A stretch of DNA of 64,000 nt from Mesonia sediminis (GCF_042684705.1 NZ_JBHULZ010000041.1:1-64000), one strand, 5' to 3'; positions 1 through 8,390 are shown, numbered from the stretch's first letter. Notes: generated by a model not told the origin, from the sequence alone. Program-made: numbers and translations.

Positions 1-300
1 AACGAGCGCCTTTATAAAAAACGACAGGCCTTGGTAGAACATCCTTATGGCACATTAAAAAGGCAATGGGGATTTGACCATATTATGACCAAAAAAGGAA
101 TAAAAGCAGCCAGTGCAGATTTAGGGCTAATGATGTTAGCTTATAACTTGAAAAGGATCTTGAAGTTAATTAAGCAGAAGAAATTGTGCTTCACCAATGT
201 CAAAACCGCTATTTATCACCTAGAAATGCAACTAGCACTCATTTTAAACTGTTTTTACGCCCCTAAAAATCATTTTCAAAAAATATTGACTCCTCGATAA
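1..300 (+). pseudogene. IS1182-type transposase, C-terminal part (runs off the window edge)
   Basis: The reading frame is open from base 1 and ends at TAA 298-300. The visible 99 residues contain HPYGTLKRQWG, a Tyr/Leu-rich AYNLKRILKL stretch and a basic tail, which is the usual end of the DDE domain of IS1182-family (DUF772/DDE_Tnp) transposases. The catalytic acidic residues, apart from the conserved region after the last Glu, lie outside the window. Whether the element is complete cannot be judged. No terminal inverted repeat was identified between the stop and the next gene. It marks the left side of a mobile-element-rich region. Confidence 0.7.
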
Positions 301-356
301 ATTTCATAAAAATCAGAAAAATAGTATTTTTAAGAGCATTAATTGGTAGTTTTGAG

Positions 357-380
357 ACTGACTGCCGTTGTAGGTAATGC
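357..380 (+). other. cassette start core (GTTGTAGGTAATGC)
   Basis: GTTGTAGGTAATGC starts at base 367. Its reverse complement, with one mismatch, recurs at 1991-2003 (GCACTACCTACAA) just after the next two genes, where a group II intron interrupts the site. The context GACTGCCGTTG is shared with the start core near 31268. This pairing of a cassette's start with its own end is the hallmark of integron gene cassettes. Confidence 0.5.
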
Positions 381-396
381 TGACGAAAAACAAGAT

Positions 397-1584
397 ATGA
401 AAAAAATAATTCTTCCTTTTTTAGTTTTAATATCATTATTTGCCCATTCACAATCAAATACGCAAATTGAAATTGACACCTTAGAAGTGAATTTTGATAT
501 TAAAAATATTGTTGAAGTAAACTCACTCGTACCTCAAATAAAAGGTGGAATAAATTCTGTAGCTCAAAAGAAAATCAATGATGACATTAAAAAACATTTT
601 GAATACACCCCTTTCAACGATAGCACATACGTTAACAAATTGCACAACTACTATGAAATAGATTCCATTCAACTGAATTACGGATCTAATGAAGAATATA
701 GGGACGGGATAACGGAAAACTTTACCGTAGAATACGCATCAAATAATATTTTAAACATTTCTATCTTTTCACAAATCTACCCTTATCTTGGGAGACCGCA
801 ATTCTTTTTCAAAAGCCTTATTTATAATTTAAACACAGGGGATAAACTTATTTTTGATGATTTCTTTTCAATTCCAACAGATACGCTAAAAAACACCCTT
901 AACTCAGAAGGATATTATATCTTTTGGGATAATGATGCTCAGAAATTGAAAAAAGAAAAATTGAAAGAATTAGTTTGGGTAGATAATATTTGCCCTGAGT
1001 TTTATTTCAACTACATCGAAGACGAATTATATTTGATGATAAGACCAACGTGCTTAGGCCCTGCATTAATTGATTATGGTATTCCTCTAAAAACACTAAA
1101 GCAATTTGTGGAACATTTTGAATTTAAAAATAAACTTCAATTATGGGGAACGGACATTAATTCACTCATTGGTCAAGATAGAGTACAATTTGGAAAAAAA
1201 ATTGTTTTTGAAGATTATCCCATACAATATATTGGAGGTTATTTATTGCCAATAGACAATTTTAACAACTCATTTGGAATTCAAGAATATTCTTCTTCAG
1301 ACAAACGGATTTTATTGTTCTTTAAAAGTATAGATACTCATCAAGAAATTATTATCGATATTTTAGAAATTGACAACAGCGAATTAGAAAATAGAATCCT
1401 AACCGAATATTGTATAACCAAAAATGGATTAGAAACAGAAATCATTGCACTTGTAAACCCGACAGAAACTGAATTTCATACCAAAATAATAAAAGCGTGG
1501 AGAGCTAACCGAAAGACAGGAAAATTTGAATACGTGAACGAACGAAAAATTGAAAAATGTCCTAATCATAGCTACGGATTATGA
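397..1584 (+). CDS. secreted RsiV/DUF3298-like protein
   Basis: A protein of 395 residues starting with a signal peptide (MKKIILPFLVLISLFAHSQS). The ATG at 397 is preferred over an in-frame start 54 bases upstream because it opens exactly on the signal peptide. The body carries the pattern of the DUF4163/DUF3298 (RsiV, PdaC) fold: a beta-rich N half, then a segment like 'YNLNTGDKLIFDDFF' and a later FYFNYIEDELYLMIRP stretch with a closing Tyr/Gly turn. Such domains are extracytoplasmic and often bind lysozyme or act in deacetylases, but no catalytic residues are evident here. It is translationally coupled (ATGA overlap) to the following DUF1573 lipoprotein and both occupy one cassette. Confidence 0.55.
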   Translation: MKKIILPFLVLISLFAHSQSNTQIEIDTLEVNFDIKNIVEVNSLVPQIKGGINSVAQKKINDDIKKHFEYTPFNDSTYVNKLHNYYEIDSIQLNYGSNEEYRDGITENFTVEYASNNILNISIFSQIYPYLGRPQFFFKSLIYNLNTGDKLIFDDFFSIPTDTLKNTLNSEGYYIFWDNDAQKLKKEKLKELVWVDNICPEFYFNYIEDELYLMIRPTCLGPALIDYGIPLKTLKQFVEHFEFKNKLQLWGTDINSLIGQDRVQFGKKIVFEDYPIQYIGGYLLPIDNFNNSFGIQEYSSSDKRILLFFKSIDTHQEIIIDILEIDNSELENRILTEYCITKNGLETEIIALVNPTETEFHTKIIKAWRANRKTGKFEYVNERKIEKCPNHSYGL

Positions 1585-1964
1585 AAAAACTATTTTATAT
1601 ATTGCTGCTATTATCAATAGTGGGTTGCAGTGTACGAAAACACCAGTTAAATACAAATGATTTTTCTAACCCATCAATATATGATTTTGGAATAACTAAA
1701 AAGGCTGAATCTCTACGAGCAACTTTTGTTTTAAGAAATACATTCGATAATCCCATAAATTTATACAAAGTAACAACAAGTTGTAAATGCGTTCAAGCTG
1801 AATTAAACAAAACCAAATTAAAACCTGATGAATCTACCAAGGTGAATGTTACATTTAATACAGAGGGATTAAAAGGATTACAAAAAAAAGTAATCACAAT
1901 TGAAACTGACAACCCACATAATAAATATTTGCAATTTTACATCAAAACGGAAATCATTGACTGA
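1581..1964 (+). CDS. DUF1573 lipoprotein
   Basis: A 127-residue protein with a lipoprotein signal (LLLLSIVGCSV, Cys 16) followed by one DUF1573 Ig-like domain: the pattern FVLRNTFDNPINLYKV, then TTSCKCVQAEL, KPDES, and a closing VITIETDNP strand. DUF1573 domains are common in Bacteroidota surface lipoproteins; their role is unclear. The start overlaps the upstream stop by four bases (ATGA), so the two genes are probably co-translated. It is the last gene of its cassette; the end core follows 26 bases after the stop. Confidence 0.75.
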   Translation: MKKLFYILLLLSIVGCSVRKHQLNTNDFSNPSIYDFGITKKAESLRATFVLRNTFDNPINLYKVTTSCKCVQAELNKTKLKPDESTKVNVTFNTEGLKGLQKKVITIETDNPHNKYLQFYIKTEIID

Positions 1965-2094
1965 TCGGATATTAAAACGCGGATAAAAAAGCACTACCTA
2001 CAATCGAGTGGATGGCTCCGCCTTCAAATGACGGAGTGCACCCCTCACACCACCGTACGTGCGGGTCTCGCATACGGCGGTTCAATAATGAAAC

Positions 2095-3365
2095 TCATCG
2101 GTTATAATATTCGATTAAACTAACATAACCCTTCAACTTTAATCGTTTTACGGTTATAGTGGTACGCAAAATAGGGCTCTGGGCTACTGCCCAACCTCCC
2201 ATTCTGGTACGACTCCAGGCATAGGCTTGATCTGGATTTACACCCAATCGGATAAGATTTTTCCGTTTTCGTTCGGGCTTTTTCTCCCGAAGCTTCGGGA
2301 CCAGATGCAGTACCGTAAACGGTTTCTTAGCCATTCTTCCAGCTTTTTAAGCTTTCCTTGAATGGATGCTGGTTTGAAGTAATTTATCCAGCCCCGCAGT
2401 AGCAGGTTGATCCGTTGGATACGTTCTTCAAAATTGGCAGGAATCGTCTTTTTGGTTAGATGTTTAAGTTTTGCCTTAAATTCTTTCCATTTCGATAATC
2501 CAGCCACCAGTTGATATTTGCCTTTTTCCCCTTTCTTGTAGGTTGGTACAAAACCAAACCCCAATACTTGGAAATCTAAAGGTTTACGTATACCACTCTT
2601 CTCCCTGTTTATGGGAAGCTGGAGCTTGTCCCGCAAGAATTTGTAGATACTGTTGCCTACTCGTTTTGCAGCTTTCTTACTCTTGACGTAAATACTGAAA
2701 TCATCGGCATATCTTACATAACGATGTCCACGTTTTTCCAGTTCTTTATCCAGCTCGTTGAGCAGGATATTGGAAAGCAGCGGACTTAAAGGAGAGCCTT
2801 GTGGCACCCCTTTTCTGCGTTTATGTAGTTTACCGTCAATCAGTATTGGCGCTCTAAGAAATGAACGCAACAGTTTCATCGATGGCTTGCATTTTACCTT
2901 TTTATAAATCAACTCCAAAAGAATATAGTGTTCCACTTCATCAAAGAAACTCTTTAAGTCGATATCCACTATGTACTGATAACCGGAGTTAATATTTTCA
3001 AGGCTCTGTGCAACAGCCCCGTGGGCGTTGCGCGTTGGCCTGAACCCATAACTATGCTTCTGAAAGCTTGGCTCAAATACAGGTTGCAAAACTTGTTGCA
3101 GTGCTTGTTGAAATACCCTGTCTACAACGGTGGGAATACCGAGTAATCGCTTCTTCCCATTGCTTTTTGGTATTTCAACACCCAGTATTGGAGATACCTG
3201 ATAGGACTCCCTTTCTATCTGTTGGATGTATCGCTTACCGTGCGTTTGTAGAATGGATTTCAGTTCTATTACTTGAACTGCATCTACTCCTGCTGCTCCT
3301 TTATTGCGGTACACCCGTCGATAGGCAGCATTTAGGTTCTTTTTACTTGTTAATTGTTTAATCAT
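2095..3365 (-). pseudogene. ltrA: group II intron reverse transcriptase/maturase, frameshifted
   Basis: The main frame (3365-2238) encodes a reverse transcriptase with GVPQGSPLSPLLSN and the catalytic RYVRYADDFSIYV block, followed by the maturase X domain (LLRGWINYFKP, WLRNRLRYCIW). The protein has no visible HNH endonuclease domain. The conserved C-terminal segment (KKPERKRKNLIRLGV, AYAWSRTRMGGW, SPILRTTIT) continues in another frame down to 2095. The frame break coincides with a 16-bp palindrome, TCCCGAAGCTTCGGGA at 2285-2300, which looks inserted. The RT core is intact, but the C-terminal domain is lost unless the frame is restored, so splicing and mobility of this copy are doubtful. Confidence 0.88.
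2285..2300. repeat. 16-bp palindrome TCCCGAAGCTTCGGGA inside the maturase
   Basis: A perfect palindrome located exactly where the maturase frame breaks. The same 16 bases occur at 28557-28572, and variants TCCCGA-N4-TCGGGA occur at 31048-31063 and 60560-60575, with a wider-spaced one at 9222-9242. Confidence 0.7.
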
Positions 3366-3890
3366 AAATCATTACAATCGATTCGCTGTCCCGCTTAATC
3401 AAGGGCTACTATCTTACTGGAACACTATCCGCAAGCGTAAGATTGCTCCCTCGTTTATTGAGGACCATTATCGTTCAGTCCTTCACCAACCTATCAGGCG
3501 GCTGGCTACTACGACCTCGGCTGACTTCTCCATATAGTTACACGTAACTTTAGAGACCTCCCCAGGTAAGAACATCTTCTTTCCCCTGATTCCTGCCAGA
3601 TCTACTACTTCGGTGTTCATTTCGAAAGAAATGTTTAGGACATCACAATGATGTGCTTGCTCATCCAACCTTGTAGCCTCATATCTGGTTCCTGCCTGGT
3701 TTATCCTGAGCGAAGCCGAAGGGTCAGTACCAGGGTTTGTAGTCCTGCTTCCTTCACTTCCTGTCTCGCGACAGACAAGCTTGCAGCTTACTAATGGTTC
3801 AAGGCGTTACCCCTGCCCATAAGGGACTTGCACCCTATAGATTAATATCATATCTTCGATATAATAAAGATGCCCATGCTGGGCACACAC

Positions 3891-4010
3891 AATAGCTATA
3901 AGCAATTGGAGTTTAGGTGATTAAATGAAAAAAAGTGTATAAAATAAAGGTAAGTGCTAAACTAAAAAGTTAGGGTAAAAAATCCCCAACTGCTCATAGC
4001 CAGACCGTTG
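3891..4010 (+). repeat. attC-like imperfect palindrome ending in start core GTTGGCAAC
   Basis: When the intron is removed, the site reads CTACCTACAA-TAGCTATAAGCA...TGCTCATAGCCA-GACC-GTTGGC. Arms: TAGCTATAAGCA (3893-3904) against TGCTCATAGCCA (3991-4002), TTGG (3906-3909) against CCAA (3986-3989), and GTTTAG (3911-3916) against CTAAAC (3957-3962). About 120 bases long, this has the layout of an integron attC site (R''-L''-loop-L'-R'). Confidence 0.6.
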
Positions 4011-4069
4011 GCAACAAGCTGTGAAATTCGTGAAAGCAAGAAAATTAGAGGTTTAAATTGATAATTTTG

Positions 4070-4077
4070 TATCTTTG
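4070..4077 (+). promoter_or_regulatory. -7 box TATCTTTG for the toxin-antitoxin pair
   Basis: TATCTTTG fits the Bacteroidota TAnnTTTG -7 consensus and lies 16 bases before the antitoxin ATG, inside the cassette, so this cassette appears to carry its own promoter. No well-spaced -33 TTG is obvious. Confidence 0.45.
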
Positions 4078-4093
4078 ATAAAAAGCTAATAAA

Positions 4094-4336
4094 ATGGATT
4101 TACAAACAAGAAAATTAGAACTTATTCAAGAGTTTTTAAAGATTCAAAGTGAAGATGTAATTTCACGTCTTGAAAAAATCCTTAGAAAAGAAAACAAGAA
4201 TTTTAATAATGATGATTTTAAACCAATGACAATAGAGGAGTTTAATTCTCGAATTGACAAATCTATGGAAGATTCAATAAATGATCGACTAATAGAATCT
4301 AGCGAATTAAAAGCCAAGATTGATAAATGGAATTAA
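4094..4336 (+). CDS. type II antitoxin of a RelE/ParE pair
   Basis: An 80-residue acidic, helical protein (MDLQTRKLELIQEFLKI...; FKPMTIEEFNSRIDKSMED) of the kind that precedes RelE/ParE toxins in Bacteroidota. It should bind and neutralise the toxin and probably autoregulates the operon. It overlaps the toxin gene by ten bases. The pair sits alone between a start core (GTTGGCAAC, 4007) and an end core (GTTGCCAA, 4651), making a self-contained cassette. The family assignment rests on size, composition and context rather than on a clear DNA-binding motif. Confidence 0.7.
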   Translation: MDLQTRKLELIQEFLKIQSEDVISRLEKILRKENKNFNNDDFKPMTIEEFNSRIDKSMEDSINDRLIESSELKAKIDKWN

Positions 4337-4644
4337 AATTATTTTGGACTGATTTTTCTCAAAATGAACTTGAAAAAATTTATCAATATCATCGAGAAAA
4401 AGCAGGAATTCGAATAGCAAAAAAACTCGTTAACGGTATTTTTAATGAAACTTTAAAATTAAAAAAGCAACCAGAAATTGGACAAGCCGAAGAACTTCTT
4501 AAAAACAGAAATCAAGGGTTTAGATATCTAATCTACAAAAACTATAAAGTCATTTATTGGATTAACAAGGAAGAGAATAGAATTGAAATAAATGATGTTT
4601 TTGATACTCGCCAAAATCCAATAAAAATAGGACGAAAAAAATAA
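4327..4644 (+). CDS. RelE/ParE family toxin
   Basis: A 105-residue basic protein with the ParE/RelE layout: an N-terminal strand (ELKLFWTDFSQNELEKIY), two helices (AGIRIAKKLVNGIF), then GFRYLIYKNYKVIYWI and EINDVFDTRQNP, which is the C-terminal sheet with the conserved Arg near the end. These toxins act on ribosome-bound mRNA (RelE) or gyrase (ParE); the sequence alone does not decide which. It is the distal gene of a two-gene cassette, and its stop lies seven bases before the cassette end core. Confidence 0.82.
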   Translation: MELKLFWTDFSQNELEKIYQYHREKAGIRIAKKLVNGIFNETLKLKKQPEIGQAEELLKNRNQGFRYLIYKNYKVIYWINKEENRIEINDVFDTRQNPIKIGRKK

Positions 4645-4657
4645 AAGCCCGTTGCCA

Positions 4658-5200
4658 ATCGAGTGGATGGCTCCGCCTTCAAATGACGGAGTGCACCCCT
4701 CACACCACCGTACGTGCGGGTCTCGCATACGGCGGTTCACAACCCATCTTTCCAATCGTTCTTTACACCCATTGAAACTATTCTATACTTTATGAATAGG
4801 CTACAGATTTTCTTGGGAATCGGTCACCTAATTAATGAAAATCAATGCTCCCATTCTAATTTTTGGAATGACTGCGTTCGGTACTTCCCCACCCGTGAGA
4901 CCTATGCAGTTTTCTGCACCTTGATTCCTGCCAGATCTACTGCTCTGGTTTCCATTTCAAAAGAAATGTTTAGGACATCACAATGATGTGCTTGCTCATC
5001 CAACCTTGTAGCCTCATATCTGGTTCCTGTTCGTCAGTACCAGGGTTTGTAGTCCTGCTTCCTTCACTTCCTGTCTCGCAACAGACAAGCTTGCAGCTTA
5101 CTAATGGTTCAAGGCGTCGCCCCTGCCCATAAGGGACTTGCACCCTATAGATTAATATCATATCTTCGATATGATAAAGATGCCCATGCTGGGCACACAC
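4658..5200 (-). mobile_element. group II intron, ORF-less short copy
   Basis: Both ends match the long copy at 2003-3890: the 5' end (minus) GTGTGTGCCC at 5200, about 300 bases of domain I nearly identical to the long copy, and domain V/VI (4660-4745). The maturase gene is absent. The middle (about 4745-4920) does not resemble the long copy's RT region. It could be an internal deletion that depends on a maturase supplied in trans. It sits at the CAA of the toxin-antitoxin cassette end, the same point used by the other copies. Confidence 0.85.
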
Positions 5201-5203
5201 AAC

Positions 5204-5234
5204 GTATAACACACATTATAACGATGTGTTATAC
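5204..5234 (+). repeat. inverted repeat GTATAACACA...TGTGTTATAC
   Basis: Ten-base perfect arms (5204-5213 and 5225-5234) directly follow the intron. With the intron removed, the site reads GTTGCCAACGTATAACACA, so this is the inner stem of the attC-like end of the toxin-antitoxin cassette. The rest of 5235-5299 shows nothing recognisable. Confidence 0.5.
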
Positions 5235-5299
5235 TAAACTGAATCATATTTAATTTTCCTTAGCTCAACCGAATTTTTCCTGCATTCATTGTTTTGTTC

Positions 5300-5330
5300 T
5301 TGAACAAGAAATAGCAACAAAATACTTTTG
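5300..5330 (+). promoter_or_regulatory. promoter TTG-N20-TACTTTTG
   Basis: TTG at 5300-5302 and TACTTTTG at 5323-5330 with a 20-base spacer fit the Bacteroidota -33/-7 promoter pattern. The ATG at 5358 lies 28 bases downstream. Confidence 0.55.
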
Positions 5331-5357
5331 CTTCATCAAACTTTAAAATTTAAAAAG

Positions 5358-6104
5358 ATGAACAGAGAATTGGTATTTCTAAGAGCTTTTGCGGTTGCTA
5401 CTGTTGTAGGGGTTACATTTATTGCATCAACGGCATTCAAAAAATCAGGTAACCAAAAATTTAGTGAAATAGATGTGGAGCGCATCAACATTGTAGAAAA
5501 AGACGGTACCATAAAAATGGTTATTACCAACGTGGAACGTTTTCCGAACGGTACAGACATAATCAATGGTAGACCAACTAATGAGGGCAGAAAAAAGCGT
5601 TCAGGGATGTTGTTTTTCAATGAAGATGGCATTGAATGTGGTGGATTTATCTATGATGGACAAAAAACTGAAAACGGACATTCTTCTGGTCTTTCATTAA
5701 CATATGACCAATATGATGGAGATCAGGTAATGCAACTGCTTACTCAGGATGTAGGTCAAGGCGATAATAGATTTGTGAGTAGTACACTGGCTTTTAACGA
5801 TAGACCAAGTAAAGAATCACAAATAAAAACGGCAGAAATTATGAAGGAATTGGAGGAACTTCGCAAAAAAGATCCAAAAGCAATGCAGGAAAAATACAAA
5901 GAATATGAAGCCCAAGGTTTGTTGGGTGGCGTTCCCCGAGTGATGCTCGGCAAATCCAGAAGCCAGAACAACGGTCTGTTTCTTTTTGATGATAAAGGAA
6001 TGCCAAGAGCAATGTTTTATGTGGACAAAGAAAATAATGCAAAATTAGATTTCTTTGATGATAAAGGAAACACCATTGCATCTTTCCCTGAAAAGACAAA
6101 ATAG
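5358..6104 (+). CDS. conserved hypothetical membrane-anchored protein
   Basis: A protein of 248 residues, starting at the ATG that opens a hydrophobic N-terminal segment (LVFLRAFAVATVVGVTFIAS), most likely a signal anchor. The rest is beta-rich with repeated turns such as 'MLFFNEDGIECGGFIYDG', 'LFLFDDKGMPRAMFYVD' and 'KLDFFDDKGNTIASF', and a charged helix around residues 160-190 (KELEELRKKDPKAMQEKYKEY). I recognise it as a recurrent Bacteroidota family of unknown function but cannot name a domain. It has its own promoter and a terminator just downstream, so it is probably monocistronic. Confidence 0.6.
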   Translation: MNRELVFLRAFAVATVVGVTFIASTAFKKSGNQKFSEIDVERINIVEKDGTIKMVITNVERFPNGTDIINGRPTNEGRKKRSGMLFFNEDGIECGGFIYDGQKTENGHSSGLSLTYDQYDGDQVMQLLTQDVGQGDNRFVSSTLAFNDRPSKESQIKTAEIMKELEELRKKDPKAMQEKYKEYEAQGLLGGVPRVMLGKSRSQNNGLFLFDDKGMPRAMFYVDKENNAKLDFFDDKGNTIASFPEKTK

Positions 6105-6130
6105 GCAAATTAATATTAAGACATTAAAAT

Positions 6131-6159
6131 GGCTGTATCACTGGAGACAGCCTTTTTTT
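6131..6159 (+). terminator. rho-independent terminator
   Basis: GGCTGT (6131-6136) pairs with ACAGCC (6147-6152) and is followed by seven T. It separates the gene ending at 6104 from the sensor kinase. Confidence 0.7.
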
Positions 6160-6182
6160 GTAGATTGCAACATTAAAATCAG

Positions 6183-7205
6183 ATGAAAAACTTCATTCAA
6201 AAAATATATCAAAACCGTTATTTCCTATTGTTCATTTTGCTATTTGCTTATGTACAATCCATTTACATACGCATCATCCTAAGGAAGCAAATCAATGCTT
6301 ATACATTTACACCCGATGCGGCTTTAGCTTCATTAATAGGCTCAGGGTTTTTGTTTTTAATTATACTCTTTTTTATCAAGAAGTGGAACAAATCTGAAAC
6401 GTTTAGTCCCAAGTTATTATTTAAAATTTTTGGAGCCTCACTTTTTGTTTATTTACTCGCCACAAACACATTAGGGCTGAGTATTGCTTTACTGTTTGGT
6501 AATGTCGAGAGAAATTTTAATCAAGAAACATTCTCCCTATCGCTATTTTCTAAATTTTTAGACAGTCTTATTTATGGGGGTTTTTTTCTTGCTTATTATT
6601 ACTATCTAATCCATAAAAAAACAGCAAAAAAAATAGCAATTTACAATAAAGCGATGACGGAAAGTAAAGTCAATCAATTAAAAGCACAACTCAATCCTCA
6701 CTTTTTGTTTAATAACCTGAATGTTCTGGATCAACTTATAGAGGAGGATAAAGACAAAGCATCTGATTTTCTGAATGAATTTGCAGAAATTTATCGTTAT
6801 GTTTTACAGTCGACCGATAAAGAATTAATCCGTATTGAAGACGAAATTGATTTTGCCAAGCAATATTTTAAGCTTATTAAGCATAAATACCATAACGCTT
6901 ATCAACTGCAAATCGAGTGCAAAAGCATAATAGGTTTTGTGGTTCCGATGACCTTACAATTGCTTCTTGAAAATGCTGTTAAACACAATCTGGGAACAGA
7001 AAAAAATCCTATTTGTATTCATATAAAAATTGATAAAATTATCTCTGTTTCCAACAATATAAATCTAAAACTAAACAGCAAGCCCAAATCAGAAAGAGCA
7101 TTAAAAAACCTGAAAGAACAATATAGATTACTTTCTGAAAAACCGATACAAATTTATCAAACAGAAAATGATTTTTCGGTTGAAATTCCTATTATCCACA
7201 ATTAA
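6183..7205 (+). CDS. LytS-type sensor histidine kinase
   Basis: A 340-residue membrane kinase: four to five hydrophobic segments over residues 15-145, then a His_kinase (PF06580) domain with QLNPHFLFNNLN (phospho-acceptor His 173) and the N box LLLENAVKHNL near residue 255. The glycine-rich box that normally follows (G-x-G-L-x-N) is replaced by SERALKNLKEQYRLL, so ATP binding may be weakened or the protein may act partly as a partner. It lies five bases before a LytTR response regulator with which it should form a two-component system. Confidence 0.85.
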   Translation: MKNFIQKIYQNRYFLLFILLFAYVQSIYIRIILRKQINAYTFTPDAALASLIGSGFLFLIILFFIKKWNKSETFSPKLLFKIFGASLFVYLLATNTLGLSIALLFGNVERNFNQETFSLSLFSKFLDSLIYGGFFLAYYYYLIHKKTAKKIAIYNKAMTESKVNQLKAQLNPHFLFNNLNVLDQLIEEDKDKASDFLNEFAEIYRYVLQSTDKELIRIEDEIDFAKQYFKLIKHKYHNAYQLQIECKSIIGFVVPMTLQLLLENAVKHNLGTEKNPICIHIKIDKIISVSNNINLKLNSKPKSERALKNLKEQYRLLSEKPIQIYQTENDFSVEIPIIHN

Positions 7206-7210
7206 AACGT

Positions 7211-7978
7211 ATGACAAAAATACTTATCATAGAAGACGAAATTCCAGCAAGGAATAAATTGAAACGTTTTATTAAAGAATTAGATACGTCAAATGAAATC
7301 ATAGCAGAGTTGGACACGGTACAATCTGCTGTTGAATTTTTGAAACAGTATCAACCCGACCTTATTTTTTCAGACATTGAATTGCTGGACGGTAATGCTT
7401 TTGAAATTTATAGTCAGATTCCCGTTAGCTGCCCTATTATTTTTACTACGGCATATGACCAATTTTGGATGAATGCATTTGAAGAGAACGGAATTGATTA
7501 TTTGCTAAAGCCCTTTCCCAAAGTACGCTTTCAAAGGGCTTGGAATAAATTTCTGTGGTATAAAGACACGTCTTCAGATGCAAGTCATCAATTTCAGATG
7601 TTAACAAAAATTATTCAGCAAAATTTTCAGAATAAAGCATACAAAAAACGTTTTACCGTTCATAAAAATACAAGTATTTATTTCTTAGAAACGGAAGACA
7701 TTGTTCTATTTGAAGCAGATGAAGGGGTGATTTTTACATATGATAAAAAAGGTAATAAACATTTACTCTCCAAGCTGACTTTGACAGAAATAGAGAAGCA
7801 ACTCGACCCAATCGATTTTTTTAGAATAAATCGGAGTGAACTAATCCAAAAAAACTATATTGAGAAAATAGAACGTTACAACAAAAATTCACTTGCAATA
7901 AAACTAAAAGGATATAACAATTATGTAAAAACAAGCCAAAACCAAACCGCATTGTTTAGAGAATGGATGGAAAAATAA
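7211..7978 (+). CDS. LytTR-family response regulator
   Basis: A 255-residue protein. Residues 1-120 form a receiver domain: acidic pair EDE (8-10), phospho-acceptor Asp 55 in LIFSDIELLDG, the TTAYDQ Thr/Ser block and KPF lysine. Residues 150-255 form a LytTR DNA-binding domain (EDIVLFEADEGVIFTY ... FFRINRSELIQKNYIEKI). It is encoded immediately after its partner kinase. The stop is closely followed by an attC-like palindrome, so the kinase-regulator pair may itself lie within a cassette-type region, although no matching start core was found upstream. Confidence 0.9.
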   Translation: MTKILIIEDEIPARNKLKRFIKELDTSNEIIAELDTVQSAVEFLKQYQPDLIFSDIELLDGNAFEIYSQIPVSCPIIFTTAYDQFWMNAFEENGIDYLLKPFPKVRFQRAWNKFLWYKDTSSDASHQFQMLTKIIQQNFQNKAYKKRFTVHKNTSIYFLETEDIVLFEADEGVIFTYDKKGNKHLLSKLTLTEIEKQLDPIDFFRINRSELIQKNYIEKIERYNKNSLAIKLKGYNNYVKTSQNQTALFREWMEK

Positions 7979-7986
7979 GAGCGACC

Positions 7987-8082
7987 GCACAACATCCGTT
8001 TTGCGTAATGGCCGGTCAAGTGCAAAACTGAAACTTCGGTAATTCTATTCCGCCACTACGCAAAGCCGCAAAACGTTGTATT
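7987..8082 (+). repeat. attC-like imperfect palindrome
   Basis: GCACAAC at the left and CGTTGTATTC at the right frame two nested stems: ACAAC-ATC-CGTTTTGCG (7989-8005) against CGCAAAACGTTGT (8067-8079), and TTTGCGTAATGGCCGG (8000-8015) against CCGCCACTACGCAAA (8050-8064). Boundary boxes complementary to each other around asymmetrically bulged stems are typical of integron attC sites. No gene follows within this unit before the next linker. Confidence 0.6.
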
Positions 8083-8131
8083 CAATTATTAAAACAACAT
8101 TTTTCTTTGAATTGATAAAAAATGACCCTTC

Positions 8132-8161
8132 ATTTGATACTATCAAATGATAGTATCAAAT
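8132..8161. repeat. 13-bp perfect inverted repeat
   Basis: ATTTGATACTATC (8132-8144) and GATAGTATCAAAT (8149-8161) separated by AAAT. It lies in the gene-free stretch 7979-8390, after the attC-like site and before a linker copy. It could be an operator or a terminator-like hairpin; there is no T run. Confidence 0.5.
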
Positions 8162-8199
8162 AAAACCACCATACGAGATTACTCCTACTATTCTAAAAT

Positions 8200-8365
8200 C
8201 CCCCGCTGCTACGCACTTGCATCACGTTCTTCTAACCTTTTAAACCAGAGCAGCCTGGCCGGGGGAATGTTGACCCTTCTAAATTTTATCCCCAATAACC
8301 GAGTTAGGCTTTAACCCGTACAGAATTGTATTAAAAGAGTATATTTGGGTTGATATAACGAGTTG
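8200..8365 (+). repeat. cassette linker repeat, copy 1 (hairpin plus promoter box)
   Basis: Conserved linker: a large hairpin beginning CCCCGCTGCT with outer partner AGCAGCCTGGCCGGGG and an inner stem around the CATCACG turn, then a segment ending ATTGTATTAAAAGAG-TATATTTG (box at 8340-8347) and ATAACGA-GTTG (8362-8365). The cassette start core GTTGGCACCA follows. The RDD gene begins 25 bases later. Confidence 0.7.
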
Positions 8366-8390
8366 GCACCAATATCAACCAACAATCCTA

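Larger units (their letters stand above)
2003..3890 (-). mobile_element. group II intron, long copy with frameshifted maturase
   Basis: Read on the minus strand, the element starts GTGTGTGCCC at 3890 (a GUGYG 5' end), holds domains I-IV with a reverse transcriptase, then a domain V hairpin at about 2049-2082 (CCGCCGTATGCG pairing with CGCACGTACGGTGG) and a domain VI stem ending near 2003. A second copy (4658-5200) and a remnant (28506-28825) share the same ends. All three sit directly at the CAA end of a cassette. The exact 3' base is uncertain by one or two bases because of a shared AA at the junction. A 26-bp insertion with TATCCTGAGCGAAGCCGAAG near 3703 is absent from the second copy. Confidence 0.9.

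Noticed and set aside
3483..3668. Open frames within the intron 5' region (for example 3483-3668 and 4970-5212)
   Set aside because: They lie in conserved intron RNA domains shared by two intron copies and have no protein-like features.
4528..4986. Open frames over the intron domain V/VI region
   Set aside because: They translate ribozyme sequence.
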